Assembly (NCBI RefSeq): GCF_000373245.1
Contig: NZ_KB890739.1
Location: 993,080-1,057,079, forward strand
Source: Echinicola pacifica DSM 19836
Lineage (GTDB): Bacteria; Bacteroidota; Bacteroidia; Cytophagales; Cyclobacteriaceae
Length of the DNA stretch: 64,000 bases
Direction: 5' to 3'
Shown: one piece after another, positions 8,330 to 18,043 of the stretch
Layout: each line of letters begins with the position of its first letter
Position numbering within the stretch: the stretch's first letter is position 1
Notes under the pieces: model-generated
The model's database searches: none
Seen by the model: only the letters and a program-made list of their open reading frames with translations
What the model was told of the DNA's origin: nothing
Made by a program: the position numbers and the translations under genes

Positions 8330-9325
8330 ATGAAAAAATACACCAAATTGACATGGAATATCCCCTTCCTGACCAAGCTATGGAGGGGGAGGAATTTTAG
8401 CTTTGCCACATCTTTTGTCCTGATGGCCACCTGCTCAGTGGCATGCACCTCAGCAGCGGATGAAGGTCCTGAAATCACAGAGGACTATGATTCTGCGCAC
8501 CTTACCCTAGCCACGGGTCCTTACTTCCTTCCTGGCGAGGATATTACCCCCGCAGGAAAGTCATGGGCTAAAGTGGAGAATATGTCCGACGAATTTGATG
8601 CCGCCACCATCAACACCAGTAAATGGCAGTTGGACCCTGTCGGGAACGGTTGGAACTGGATTGGAAGACCTCCGGGCTTATTTCAGCCCGAAAATGTATC
8701 CATCGAAAATGGCAAAATGACCATCACCGTAGGCGAGCTCGATCAGCCCCAGACCATTAATGGGAATGAATTCTTATACAAAGGAGCCATCGTAAGGTCC
8801 ATCAACCCAGGACAAGTGGGCTGGTATTATGAAACAAAGATGAAGGCCAACAAAACGGAAATGTCATCGACATTTTGGCTGATGACTAAATATGATTGTG
8901 AGAAAAAACTGGAATTGGACATTCAGGAATGTGTAGGCGTGGTATCCCCACAAGCCGCCACCTGGGTCAATGGCTGGGACAAAATCTTCCACTCCAACTG
9001 CATCCACCGCCAGACCACCTGCGTGGACCATTATCAGCTCCAAAATTCAATTAAACCCTTCACCGAAAATCATCAAAGATACTTCGTCTATGCCGCATGG
9101 TGGAAGTCAAAGGATGAAGTGCAGTTTTTCCTTGATGGTAAATATGCCTACTCTATCCATCCTGAAGTGGACTGGGATATGCCCGCTTATCTGCAGATGG
9201 CCATCGAAACGTACGACTGGAATCCCGTACCTGCTGATGGGGGAGCTGTCGCCAGCGCCCCTTTGGCAGAACGGAAAACTCAGTATGAGTGGATAAGAAC
9301 GTGGAAGTTGGAACCCACCCAATGA
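8330..9325 (+). CDS. GH16 family endo-glycosidase, lipoprotein (paralogue of the previous gene)
   Basis: 331 residues with a long positively charged leader and a lipobox ending at C39 (SVAC). MSDEFDAATI (~residue 86) and GRPPGLFQPENVS (~120) are N-terminal GH16 strands; the GRxPxLF block is typical of agarase/porphyranase-type enzymes. The catalytic motif ELDIQE gives E195, D197 and E200. It shares the KANKTxMSSxFWL block with its upstream paralogue, so the two probably arose by tandem duplication and cut related linkages of one sulfated galactan. Followed by an inverted repeat at 9338. Kappa-carrageenase-like activity cannot be excluded from sequence alone. Confidence 0.8.
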   Translation: MKKYTKLTWNIPFLTKLWRGRNFSFATSFVLMATCSVACTSAADEGPEITEDYDSAHLTLATGPYFLPGEDITPAGKSWAKVENMSDEFDAATINTSKWQLDPVGNGWNWIGRPPGLFQPENVSIENGKMTITVGELDQPQTINGNEFLYKGAIVRSINPGQVGWYYETKMKANKTEMSSTFWLMTKYDCEKKLELDIQECVGVVSPQAATWVNGWDKIFHSNCIHRQTTCVDHYQLQNSIKPFTENHQRYFVYAAWWKSKDEVQFFLDGKYAYSIHPEVDWDMPAYLQMAIETYDWNPVPADGGAVASAPLAERKTQYEWIRTWKLEPTQ

Positions 9326-9337
9326 TTTGATCTCATC

Positions 9338-9373
9338 TCACCGGGTAGCTTGCTGCGATGCCCGGTGATTTCT
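9338..9373 (+). terminator. Inverted repeat downstream of the GH16 pair
   Basis: TCACCGGG pairs perfectly with CCCGGTGA (8 bp) around a 15-base loop, followed by a weak T-rich run. It may be a leaky terminator or an mRNA-stabilising hairpin; the remaining ~260 bases before the GH2 start hold no gene, and I saw no operator repeat there. Confidence 0.5.
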
Positions 9374-9668
9374 ATTCTCCTAATTCCCCCCTCCTGAGCT
9401 TTCACCTAAAAAGAAATCCTCTCGTTGGCTCTCCCCAAAAAAGAAATGAAACCCTACCACTATAACCATTCCCCTTAGAAGAAATTAGTTTATCCTTTGA
9501 GGGGATTTCTTAGGATTAATAAAATAGGTGATGGAATAGCATACTTTTAACACAAAATAGGAAAAGCACCTCCGTCTTATTTTTATCAATATTGTAACTG
9601 GAAAACCAATACTTCTTCCATGAAGGATGCATTTCCCATTCCTTGCAAATCCAAAATTATACTTTACC

Positions 9669-12239
9669 ATGCGATATCTTTCGAGTTTTTCTATCTCCGT
9701 TTGGCTTGGACTAGGCTTGATACTGACAGCGGTATTTGCCCCGGCTTTTACCTGCCATGCCCAGTCCTCCCGTACCGAGGATTTCAACGGGAACTGGTTT
9801 TTTAAACTCTCCTATGAAGATCAATTGACAGAATCGGCCTCAGAAGATCAGGGCTGGAGAGCCGTTCATTTGCCTCATGATTGGAGTGTGGAGGAGGCCT
9901 TTGATACACTGAATTTGGAAGGGGCTACGGGTTATCTTCCCGGAGGGATCGGCTGGTACAAGAAAACCCTACGCTCCCCAGAATCCTCAGATACCAAAAC
10001 TTATATTCTATTTGACGGAGTCTATAATCATAGCAATACCTATATCAACGGTAAGCTTCTGGGCTATCATCCCTATGGCTATTCCCCGTTTTACTATGAC
10101 CTAAGTCCCCACCTGAAGCCTGGTGGCAAGGAAAACACGATCACCGTAAAAGTGGATCGCACACGGTATGCCGATAGCAGATGGTATCCGGGTTCGGGGA
10201 TTTACAGGAATGTAAAACTAATCCAGACTGGAAAGCTGCATATTCCTGTGTGGGGGGTATTTGTCAGCAGTCCCGAGGTCAGCGCTGATGCTGCCACTCT
10301 GGGCATCAGTATAGACCTGACCAATGAATATGCAGAAGCTAAGGAGGCCTCTCTTCAGGCGACGATTATCGATGCCCATGGCACTAAGGTGGCACAGGCT
10401 GCCTACCCAGTGGCCATTGCTGCGGGTGATCAACTTAGCTTAAATCAGGAGATGAAACTTGCAAACCCAAGGATCTGGCAGCTCGATAGGCCCGAATTAT
10501 ATACCCTTAAGCTGCAGCTGATGCTGGGAGATAGGGTCGAGGATGTTTATTCAACGCGGTTTGGGATCAGAACCTTCCGATTTGATGCAGATGAGGGATT
10601 TTTCCTGAATGGCAAGAATACCAAAATCAAAGGGGTATGTCTCCATCATGATGGGGGCACGGTGGGGGCAGCAGTCCCCAAAGACCTATGGCGCAGGAGA
10701 CTCGCCAAGCTAAAAGAGGCGGGATGCAATGCCATTCGCATCGCTCATAATCCTGGCGCTGAGGAGCTGCTGGAGCTATGTGATGAGATGGGCTTTTTGG
10801 TTCAAGATGAGTTTTTCGATGAATGGGATTACCCCAAAGATAAGCGATGGAATATGGACGAGCAGCATGATGATGCGATCAGCCGAGGCTCATCGGAGTA
10901 TTTCCATGAGTTCGGCGAGGCAGACCTGAAGGCCACCATCCTCGCTCATAGAAATCACGCTTCGATTTTCCAGTGGTCCATAGGCAACGAAATAGAATGG
11001 ACCTATCCCAGGAATAAATTGTCCACCGGATTTTGGGATGCTGACGCGGGTGGTAATTACTTTTGGAATCCCACCAGGCTAAGTCCGGAGCAGATTAAGG
11101 CGCGGTATGATTCCCTTCCTGCTCCTGCTTATACCATCGGCGCCACTGCCCAGCAGCTGGCCGCATGGACCAGGTCGCTCGACACCACGCGGGTGGTGGT
11201 GGCCAACTGCATCTTGCCATCCGCAAGTTATATCAGTGGATATGCAGATGCCTTGGACGTGATAGGATTCAGTTACCGCCGGGTGATGTATGACTATGGT
11301 CATGAGCATTTTCCCGACTTACCCATATTAGGAACCGAAAACCTTCCCCAGTGGCATGAGTGGAAAGCGGTAATGGAAAGACCTTTTGTGGCCGGTGTAT
11401 TTTTATGGACGGGTGTGGACTATATGGGTGAAAGCCACCACCGGGAAGGAAGCACCGCCCGAAGGTCCCGAGGAGTGAAAAGCGGGTTGCTCGACTATGC
11501 AGGGTTCGAAAAAAGATCTTATTATATGATGAAATCCCTCTGGACAGATGCTCCGACCTTATCGATCAGCAGCCAGCTGCTTTCTAAAACGGCCTTCCGA
11601 TATGACACTGATAGTCATGAGGTAGAGGAGAAAGTAAAAGGTGCCTGGGAAAAGTCGATCTGGTATTGGCCGGAGACCAATGAACATTGGAATTATCAAA
11701 AGGGCGACAGCATCGTGGTGGAAGCCATCAGCAATATGGAGCAGCTGGAGCTACTTCTCAATGGCCATTCGTATGGGGTCAAGGAACTCGAGGCTTTTCC
11801 CGATCGGATATACAAATGGCTGGTGCCATATCAGGAAGGAGAGCTGATCGTACGGGGAAGCAGAGCGGGCGAGCTCGTCCAGTCTTCCCTCCTGAGCGCA
11901 GGTCCCGCCAACGCTATCCAGCTCGAGGCAGACCAAAAATACCTCGAGGCGGATGGCTATGAGCTCAGCCATATAATAGCGAAAATATATGATGCACAGG
12001 GCAGACCCGTAAGGTATGAAGAGGAAGAATTGACCATCGAGCTGAGCGGACCCGCAAGGGTGCTGGGGCTGGATAATGGGAGCCCCTATAACTTCCGCTC
12101 CAAAAACTCAAAGAGCCTACTTACCGAGAATGGCCGTGCGCTTATCATCCTGCAAAGCCTCAAAGGCCAAAGAGGTACGGTACAATTAAAAGTCTCCGCA
12201 AAGGGCTATTCCAATACGATCACCTTATATTGTCAATAA
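9669..12239 (+). CDS. GH2 family exo-beta-glycosidase (beta-galactosidase-like)
   Basis: About 856 residues with a signal peptide ending near CHAQ. The frame opens at ATG 9627, but ATG 9669 gives a proper signal sequence. Order: sugar-binding domain (LPHDW, then WYPGSGIYRNVKL), immunoglobulin-like domain, TIM barrel (KGVCLHHDGG; IRIAHNPG), then DUF4982-like and C-terminal Ig-like domains. Acid/base is E441 in SIGNEIEW and the nucleophile E557 in ILGTENLP (from 9669). It probably removes terminal beta-galactose or a related sugar from oligosaccharides in the periplasm. It lies between the GH16 pair and the symporter. Confidence 0.8.
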   Translation: MRYLSSFSISVWLGLGLILTAVFAPAFTCHAQSSRTEDFNGNWFFKLSYEDQLTESASEDQGWRAVHLPHDWSVEEAFDTLNLEGATGYLPGGIGWYKKTLRSPESSDTKTYILFDGVYNHSNTYINGKLLGYHPYGYSPFYYDLSPHLKPGGKENTITVKVDRTRYADSRWYPGSGIYRNVKLIQTGKLHIPVWGVFVSSPEVSADAATLGISIDLTNEYAEAKEASLQATIIDAHGTKVAQAAYPVAIAAGDQLSLNQEMKLANPRIWQLDRPELYTLKLQLMLGDRVEDVYSTRFGIRTFRFDADEGFFLNGKNTKIKGVCLHHDGGTVGAAVPKDLWRRRLAKLKEAGCNAIRIAHNPGAEELLELCDEMGFLVQDEFFDEWDYPKDKRWNMDEQHDDAISRGSSEYFHEFGEADLKATILAHRNHASIFQWSIGNEIEWTYPRNKLSTGFWDADAGGNYFWNPTRLSPEQIKARYDSLPAPAYTIGATAQQLAAWTRSLDTTRVVVANCILPSASYISGYADALDVIGFSYRRVMYDYGHEHFPDLPILGTENLPQWHEWKAVMERPFVAGVFLWTGVDYMGESHHREGSTARRSRGVKSGLLDYAGFEKRSYYMMKSLWTDAPTLSISSQLLSKTAFRYDTDSHEVEEKVKGAWEKSIWYWPETNEHWNYQKGDSIVVEAISNMEQLELLLNGHSYGVKELEAFPDRIYKWLVPYQEGELIVRGSRAGELVQSSLLSAGPANAIQLEADQKYLEADGYELSHIIAKIYDAQGRPVRYEEEELTIELSGPARVLGLDNGSPYNFRSKNSKSLLTENGRALIILQSLKGQRGTVQLKVSAKGYSNTITLYCQ

Positions 12240-12305
12240 TAAAACACTAAAACCCAACTGTCTGCTGCCCTAGCTGCATCGCGGAGAGGATAACCAACCA
12301 AAACT

Positions 12306-13949
12306 ATGGACTTCACTACATTAGATATAATAATTTTCACTGGCTACTGCCTCCTGATTATAGGGATGGGGCTCTTCGTGTCCAGAGAGAAAAAGGGCCA
12401 TGAAAAGAATGCTCAGGATTATTTCCTGGCCAGCAAGGCCCTACCTTGGTGGGCCGTGGGCGCCTCCTTGATAGCCTCCAATATATCAGCCGAGCAGTTT
12501 ATCGGCATGTCAGGCTCTGGCTATGCGCTGGGCTTGGCCATATCCACTTATGAGTGGATGGCTGCGGCCACACTGCTGGTGGTGGGGGTCTTCTTTTTAC
12601 CCATTTATCTCAAAGAGGGGATTTATACCATGCCTCAGTTTCTGCATAGGCGCTATGACAGCAGGGTGCGATTGGTGATGGCGGTATTTTGGTTGATGAT
12701 CTATGTGTTCGTAAATCTCACCTCGGTATTGTACCTGGGCGCTTTGAGCCTGGAGACGATTATGGGCGTGCCCCTGCCGTACGGGATTGGAGGCTTAGCC
12801 TTATTTGCGATGATATATTCCATCTATGGAGGGCTGAAGGCCGTGGCATGGACGGATGTGGTGCAGGTAGTGTTTTTGGTGGCTGGGGGCTTGGCCACCA
12901 CCTATCTGGCGCTTAGTCTGGTGGGAGAGGGGAGTGCCTGGGATGGCATCACCTTGCTGAAAGCCGAGGCTCCAAAGCACTTCTCGATGATCGTCCAAAA
13001 GGGCGAATTGATGATTCCTGATGGGGCTGGCGGCTTTAGAGATGCCTATATGGACCTGCCTGGCTTGAGTGTTTTGATAGGTAGTATGTGGATTATCAAT
13101 TTGACTTATTGGGGATGTAATCAATACATTACTCAGCGGGCTTTGGCGGCCAAAAGCCTCAATGAAGCCCAGAAGGGGATGGTCTTTGCTGGCTTTTTGA
13201 AGCTGCTGATGCCTCTTATTGTGGTGGTTCCTGGAATCGCAGCCTATGTGATCGTGGAGAAGGGGATCGATATTAGCTTCATCGACTCGATGAAGGATGG
13301 TGCCGGGGGCTTGATTAAGTCAGACCGAGCTTACCCCACCTTATTGCAGCTACTGCCCACAGGACTGAAGGGCCTGGCTTTTGCGGCCTTGACGGCGGCG
13401 ATTGTGTCTTCTTTGGCCTCTATGGCCAATAGCACCTCAACCATATTTACCATCGATATTTACCGCGCCTATATCAATAAGGGCATCTCGGAGGTGAAGC
13501 AGGTGCAGGTGGGCAGGATTACCACCTTGGTGGCCTTCATCATCGCCGCTCTCGTGGCCCCACAGCTGCAGAACCTGGATCAGGCATTCCAATATATTCA
13601 GGAATATACGGGATTCGTTTCCCCAGGCGTATTTGCCATATTTATCTTTGGTTTCTTCTGGAAGAAAACTACCTCCGATGCCGCCTTGGCAGCCGCAGTG
13701 CTCACCATTCCTCTGTCAGCCGTATTCAAATTCCTCACCCCAAACCTCCCCTTTATCGACAGGATGGGCGTCGTGTTTTTGATCCTCGCCGTGATGATGA
13801 TCGTCATTAGCTTGATCCAAGGCAAAGGAAAAGACAGCGAAAAAGCCATTACTATTGATGCTAGCTTATTTAAAACCAGCTATGGATTTAAGTGGGGAGC
13901 CGCATTTATTGTCCTCGCACTTATCATTCTTTACGCCGTATTTTGGTAA
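12306..13949 (+). CDS. Sodium/solute symporter (SSS family)
   Basis: 547 residues, almost wholly hydrophobic with about 14 membrane helices; N-terminal YCLLIIGMGL helix, then AEQFIGMSGSGYALGL, the hallmark region of SSS/SGLT-type sugar transporters. It would import a mono- or disaccharide released by the periplasmic glycosidases across the inner membrane with sodium. It starts 66 bases after GH2-1 and probably shares its transcript. A long perfect hairpin follows the stop codon. The transported sugar cannot be told from sequence; galactose, fucose or an L-sugar would fit the context. Confidence 0.85.
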   Translation: MDFTTLDIIIFTGYCLLIIGMGLFVSREKKGHEKNAQDYFLASKALPWWAVGASLIASNISAEQFIGMSGSGYALGLAISTYEWMAAATLLVVGVFFLPIYLKEGIYTMPQFLHRRYDSRVRLVMAVFWLMIYVFVNLTSVLYLGALSLETIMGVPLPYGIGGLALFAMIYSIYGGLKAVAWTDVVQVVFLVAGGLATTYLALSLVGEGSAWDGITLLKAEAPKHFSMIVQKGELMIPDGAGGFRDAYMDLPGLSVLIGSMWIINLTYWGCNQYITQRALAAKSLNEAQKGMVFAGFLKLLMPLIVVVPGIAAYVIVEKGIDISFIDSMKDGAGGLIKSDRAYPTLLQLLPTGLKGLAFAALTAAIVSSLASMANSTSTIFTIDIYRAYINKGISEVKQVQVGRITTLVAFIIAALVAPQLQNLDQAFQYIQEYTGFVSPGVFAIFIFGFFWKKTTSDAALAAAVLTIPLSAVFKFLTPNLPFIDRMGVVFLILAVMMIVISLIQGKGKDSEKAITIDASLFKTSYGFKWGAAFIVLALIILYAVFW

Positions 13950-13982
13950 TCTTGGCCGGGGGCCAAAATTAATAACCTTGAT

Positions 13983-14033
13983 AATGAATTTATAGTGATC
14001 AGGATGTGTATTCCTGATCACTATAAATTCATT
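13983..14033 (+). terminator. Long perfect hairpin after the symporter gene
   Basis: Bases 13983-14004 and 14012-14033 are perfect inverted copies, 22 bp each, around a 7-base loop. There is no long T run, so it may be a bidirectional or rho-independent-like end, an mRNA 3'-stabiliser, or a protein site. It ends the GH16-GH2-symporter transcript. Confidence 0.55.
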
Positions 14034-14797
14034 TCCTACTCTACCCAATCTTCCAGAGAATAAATTATAGGATACTTAACCCTAATAATGCATTTGGAAT
14101 CGTAATGAGGGCGGAAACTTCTAGAAGAATTAGGCTGTTTGGAATTAGAAGCCGAGCACCGCTATGTCGAAATCGGAACAGCAACGAAGCGAATGGTTTT
14201 GGAGAAGTGTCAGGCCGTAATTGATAGGCTAATGAATATTTCGGATTTAGTATTCCCTGCACTCAATAAGCGCCCAAACATAGCCGGCTTCAGGTTTTTT
14301 TTCCTTCCTAAAGAATCCCTGATTTTCTCGATAGGAAGTATTTCCTACCGCTTTCCTAAGTGATCCTTATCCGTAAGCTGGATGGAATTGGAATAAGCAC
14401 TATCTAATAGAGTGGCAGGTTTCTAGCGGCCTATTGGTCTTGCATTCCAAAACCTGCTTATAGCATGAGCCCTGCATTACATAGAAGCGGAGGGCTAAGG
14501 GACTGATGAAAGAGATTCCATTATTTATAAGGATATGAAGAAAGCATGCGATGAAATGTCATCGAGATTAAGTTTCCTGTTTATCCCTACTACCACTCCC
14601 GGCAGCACTGCATCTAGTGCCATGGAGCTGCTGAAATCGATAGGAATGAGTGGCGGTGCCATTACAATAACCCCCTAATACCAGCAGAAGTCAAGTAACA
14701 TATGGAGCTTGTGCTTATGCATTCATCCCTGAAATGGTACGGCTAACACGGGGGATAATAGCCTTTAGCTATTGCCAGACATATTTTTTGGGCAAAA
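14034..14797 (+). other. Gene-poor intergenic stretch before SusC-1
   Basis: About 760 bases without a supported gene. A TTG-started 74-codon frame (14139-14363) and a 47-codon frame (about 14535-14678) are open but have no recognisable content or start signals, and may be decayed genes. No repeats or RNA genes were recognised. Confidence 0.4.
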
Positions 14798-14859
14798 ACA
14801 TTTGTGTCAGTTCTAAAGACATATGATATAATGTATAGGGATTAGGAAATTTACCTTTA
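14798..14859 (+). promoter_or_regulatory. Operator B (ACATTTGT / ACATATGA direct repeat) and -7 box upstream of SusC-1
   Basis: Repeats at 14798-14805 and 14819-14826, start-to-start 21 bp. After 25 bp comes TACCTTTA (14852-14859), one base off TAnnTTTG. Leader to the SusC start is about 85 bases. Confidence 0.65.
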
Positions 14860-14949
14860 TCAAACAGGATTGCGTTTTATTGGACCTAAAAAGCCGATGC
14901 ACTTCTGGAGAGATAAATAAATACATAAACCTAATTAACCAAATTCAGT

Positions 14950-17900
14950 ATGAAAAAAGCTCTACGCACCTTTTGGGTGTTAGCTGCTGGAAAGGGCAAA
15001 CACTTGCTTATTTTCCCTCTGTGCTTGATGGCCATGGTCAGCTATGGCCAGAAAATTACCATCACTGGTCAAGTCACTTCTGCTGCCGATGGGCAGACAC
15101 TCCCAATTGTAAATGTTTTGGAAAAAGGCAGCACCAATGGCACCGTTACCGATATGGATGGAAGCTATTCCATTCAGGTGAGCGGAGCTCAGGCGGTCCT
15201 TGTATATAGCTCCATCGGTTATCTGGCCAAGGAAGTGCCAGTAGGTAATCAGACGGCTATAAATGTCACCTTGGAAGAGGACGTCAAGTCCCTCGATGAG
15301 GTCGTGGTTATAGGCTATGGCTCCCAAAAGAAAAGTGATCTTACGGGTTCTGTAGGTACTGTTTCCTCCGAGGAAATCAACAAATACACCAATGCCGATG
15401 CCACTCAGGCCATACAGGGTCGAGTGCCCGGCGTAAGAGTGGATGCCAATGGAGGCGCCCCAGGCGCCAATTCCATCGTGACCATCCGAGGTGCTGGTAC
15501 CTTGTCAGACTCTGGTCCATTATATGTGATCGATGGGATGCTTACCAATAGCATGAATATGCTAAACCCAGCAGATATCGAGTCCATAAGTGTGCTAAAA
15601 GATGCCTCTGCCAGTGCGATATACGGTTCTCGTGCCGCCAACGGCGTGATCATCGTCACCACCAAAAAAGGAAAGAAAGGCGAAATCAAAGTGGATACCG
15701 ATTTCAGCTATGGATGGCAAAAGGCCACCAACACCATTGACTGGGCCACGGCCACGCAGTATGCGGCCATCCGTAACCAGGCTAATGATAATGATGGCAC
15801 ACCTAGAGCTGCCGCCAACGACAGCCAGTTTAACCCGAATATCAATAGCGATATCCAGGCAGCCAGTCTGCGCGTAGCACCAATTTTCAATGGTAACGTC
15901 CGCATCTCTGGCGGTGGAGACAATGCCACCTTTAGCATCTCCGCAAACCACCTCGATCAGGTAGGCATCATCCAGGAGTCTGACTATACCCGTACTAATA
16001 TCCGGGCCAACTCGACTTTCACCAAAGGGAAGTTTAAACTTGAGGAGACCATCGGTTTGACACGCACAGTGAATAACCCGAACAACTATTTCAATCAGGA
16101 AAGAGACCTCCTGCCGACTATTCCTATCTATGATGAAAACGGCAATTTTACGGCTTCTTCTATGCCTGATGGCAGTACCACGATCTATGGAGTGGGTAAT
16201 ATCACCAACTCCCTGGGCCTCGCCTCTGTGGAGGATCGTACGGTGACCAGAAATAGTGTGTTGGGGAATATCGCGGCTTCCTATGAGATCATCGAGGGGC
16301 TTACCTATAAGCTGAACCTCGGTCTCGACCAGTACAGCCAAAATAACTATACCTTCACCCCTACATTCTTCTTCAATGCCACTCTTCTAGGCAGGCAGGA
16401 CTTTGCAGAGTTGAGAGAAACCAATACCAATTACCTGTCTGCACTTGCAGAAAATACCCTGAATTTCTCCAGAGTTTTTGGGGATCACTCCCTGAATGTA
16501 CTGGCGGGATATACCAGCCAAAAGACCCATTCACGCTCTTTAGGTATCGTGGCGACGGGGTTTCCGAATAATGAGGTGAGGGTGGCTTCCGCCGCTGAGA
16601 ATAGAGCCCAAGCTCCTTCCAGAGATATCACCACGGGTCTCCGCTCTTATTTTGGACGTATCAATTATAATTATAAAAGCCGATACCTGTTGACCACGAC
16701 TATTCGTCGGGATGGCTCCTCCCTTTTTAGAGAGGGATTACGATGGGGGACTTTTCCTTCCGTTGCCTTGGGCTGGAATATCAGTGAGGAAGCTTTTATG
16801 GAAAAAATCACCTTCCTGTCAGACCTGAAACTGAGAGCTAGTTATGGAGAATTAGGCTCAAACAACGTGGACGCGTATGCGATTGATCCAGAAATGAACC
16901 TCTTCAGTGAGGCCATACTGGGAGAAGGTCAGGTAAGAGTGCCGGGTACCTCCATTACCAAGCCTGTCAACCGTGATATCCGCTGGGAAACCACCAAGAC
17001 CACCGATATCGGGCTGGAGTTTAGCATGCTGGATAATAGCCTGCAGTTCACCATGGATTATTTCGTGAAGAAATCCGAGGACATTCTCCTCAGTATTACC
17101 GTGCCTAGATATACAGGCATGGACGGTAGGGTGCCTAGTAATGTGGCAACGATCGAAAACCGTGGTTTTGAGTTTAGCACCAATTATAACAGAACCATTG
17201 GCGAGGTGAATCTTAATTTGGCTGCCAACTTCACCGTATTGGAAAATGAGGTGACTGCGATAGGGATTCCTGATCCTATCTATGGCGGTGGATACAGCTC
17301 CAATGGCCTCAGTGCTACGCTTACTGACGTGGGCCAGCCTGTGGCTTCCTTCTTTGGGTATAAGGTGCTCGGCATATATCAGTCAGATGATGAGGCCCTG
17401 CAGGATGGACGTACGGATGGCGCAAAAGCGGGAGATCTGAAATTTCAGGATAGCAATGGCGACGGTCAGCTGACCGAAGATGACCGGGTTTATCTGGGAA
17501 GTTCTATTCCTGATTTTGAATATGGCTTTAATGTCAATGCGACCTGGAAAAACTTCGATATGAGCATGTTCTTCAATGGCGTTTCCGGAAACAAAATTCT
17601 AAATGGTAACCTATACCGCGGGTATTTTGACACTGAAGGAAACTACCTGGCCGATGCGATGAATGCCTGGACACCTGACAATACCGATACCGATGTGCCA
17701 AGGATGACGCTTTTGGACTTTGGGTACAATAGAAGAATGTCTGATTATGTATTGGAAAGCGGCTCATACTTTAGACTGAGGAACTTGCAGATTGGCTATA
17801 CCTTGCCAGATGCCCTTACAGAGAAGCTTCAGATCAACCGATTGAGACTTTATACCTCACTGCAAAATGTATTTACCCTTACCAAATATACTGGGTACTA

Positions 17901-18024
17901 TCCAGTGGTGGGCCGTGGAAGCAGGGACAGAGGATCTGATCAGGATATCTTTAACCAAGGAGTGGATGAAAGCGCTTATCCTACCCCAAGAACCTATCAG
18001 ATAGGACTTCAGATATCATTTTAA
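14950..18024 (+). CDS. susC: SusC-like TonB-dependent outer-membrane glycan importer (SusC-1)
   Basis: 1024 residues: signal peptide (to about residue 34, YGQ), carboxypeptidase-regulatory-like beta sandwich (ITGQVTSAADGQTLP...), TonB box/plug start (LDEVVVIGYGSQKK), plug domain (YVIDGM ... VLKDASASAIYGSRAANGVIIVTTK) and a 22-strand barrel ending in QISF. It imports oligosaccharides through the outer membrane with its SusD partner 19 bases downstream, powered by TonB. It heads a transcript controlled by operator B. Length and motifs are those of the family. Confidence 0.95.
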   Translation: MKKALRTFWVLAAGKGKHLLIFPLCLMAMVSYGQKITITGQVTSAADGQTLPIVNVLEKGSTNGTVTDMDGSYSIQVSGAQAVLVYSSIGYLAKEVPVGNQTAINVTLEEDVKSLDEVVVIGYGSQKKSDLTGSVGTVSSEEINKYTNADATQAIQGRVPGVRVDANGGAPGANSIVTIRGAGTLSDSGPLYVIDGMLTNSMNMLNPADIESISVLKDASASAIYGSRAANGVIIVTTKKGKKGEIKVDTDFSYGWQKATNTIDWATATQYAAIRNQANDNDGTPRAAANDSQFNPNINSDIQAASLRVAPIFNGNVRISGGGDNATFSISANHLDQVGIIQESDYTRTNIRANSTFTKGKFKLEETIGLTRTVNNPNNYFNQERDLLPTIPIYDENGNFTASSMPDGSTTIYGVGNITNSLGLASVEDRTVTRNSVLGNIAASYEIIEGLTYKLNLGLDQYSQNNYTFTPTFFFNATLLGRQDFAELRETNTNYLSALAENTLNFSRVFGDHSLNVLAGYTSQKTHSRSLGIVATGFPNNEVRVASAAENRAQAPSRDITTGLRSYFGRINYNYKSRYLLTTTIRRDGSSLFREGLRWGTFPSVALGWNISEEAFMEKITFLSDLKLRASYGELGSNNVDAYAIDPEMNLFSEAILGEGQVRVPGTSITKPVNRDIRWETTKTTDIGLEFSMLDNSLQFTMDYFVKKSEDILLSITVPRYTGMDGRVPSNVATIENRGFEFSTNYNRTIGEVNLNLAANFTVLENEVTAIGIPDPIYGGGYSSNGLSATLTDVGQPVASFFGYKVLGIYQSDDEALQDGRTDGAKAGDLKFQDSNGDGQLTEDDRVYLGSSIPDFEYGFNVNATWKNFDMSMFFNGVSGNKILNGNLYRGYFDTEGNYLADAMNAWTPDNTDTDVPRMTLLDFGYNRRMSDYVLESGSYFRLRNLQIGYTLPDALTEKLQINRLRLYTSLQNVFTLTKYTGYYPVVGRGSRDRGSDQDIFNQGVDESAYPTPRTYQIGLQISF

Positions 18025-18043
18025 CCCATAGAAAAGTAGAAAG

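Noticed and set aside
7127..9325. GH16 pair as laminarinases
   Set aside because: The sulfatase- and GH29-rich surroundings and the GRPPGLF and MSSxFWL blocks favour algal galactan enzymes; not fully excluded.
9627..9805. Upstream ATG 9627 as the GH2-1 start
   Set aside because: It adds 14 residues in front of an otherwise normal signal peptide; ATG 9669 fits better.
14139..14363. 74-codon TTG-started frame as a gene
   Set aside because: No recognisable domain, no ribosome site, and the Phe-rich end looks like non-coding sequence.
15595..16341. 248-codon open frame on the minus strand within SusC-1, and similar long antisense frames (60489-61268, 62257-62964, 35217-35813)
   Set aside because: They lie fully inside clear + strand genes, have no family features and arise from codon bias of the real gene on the other strand.
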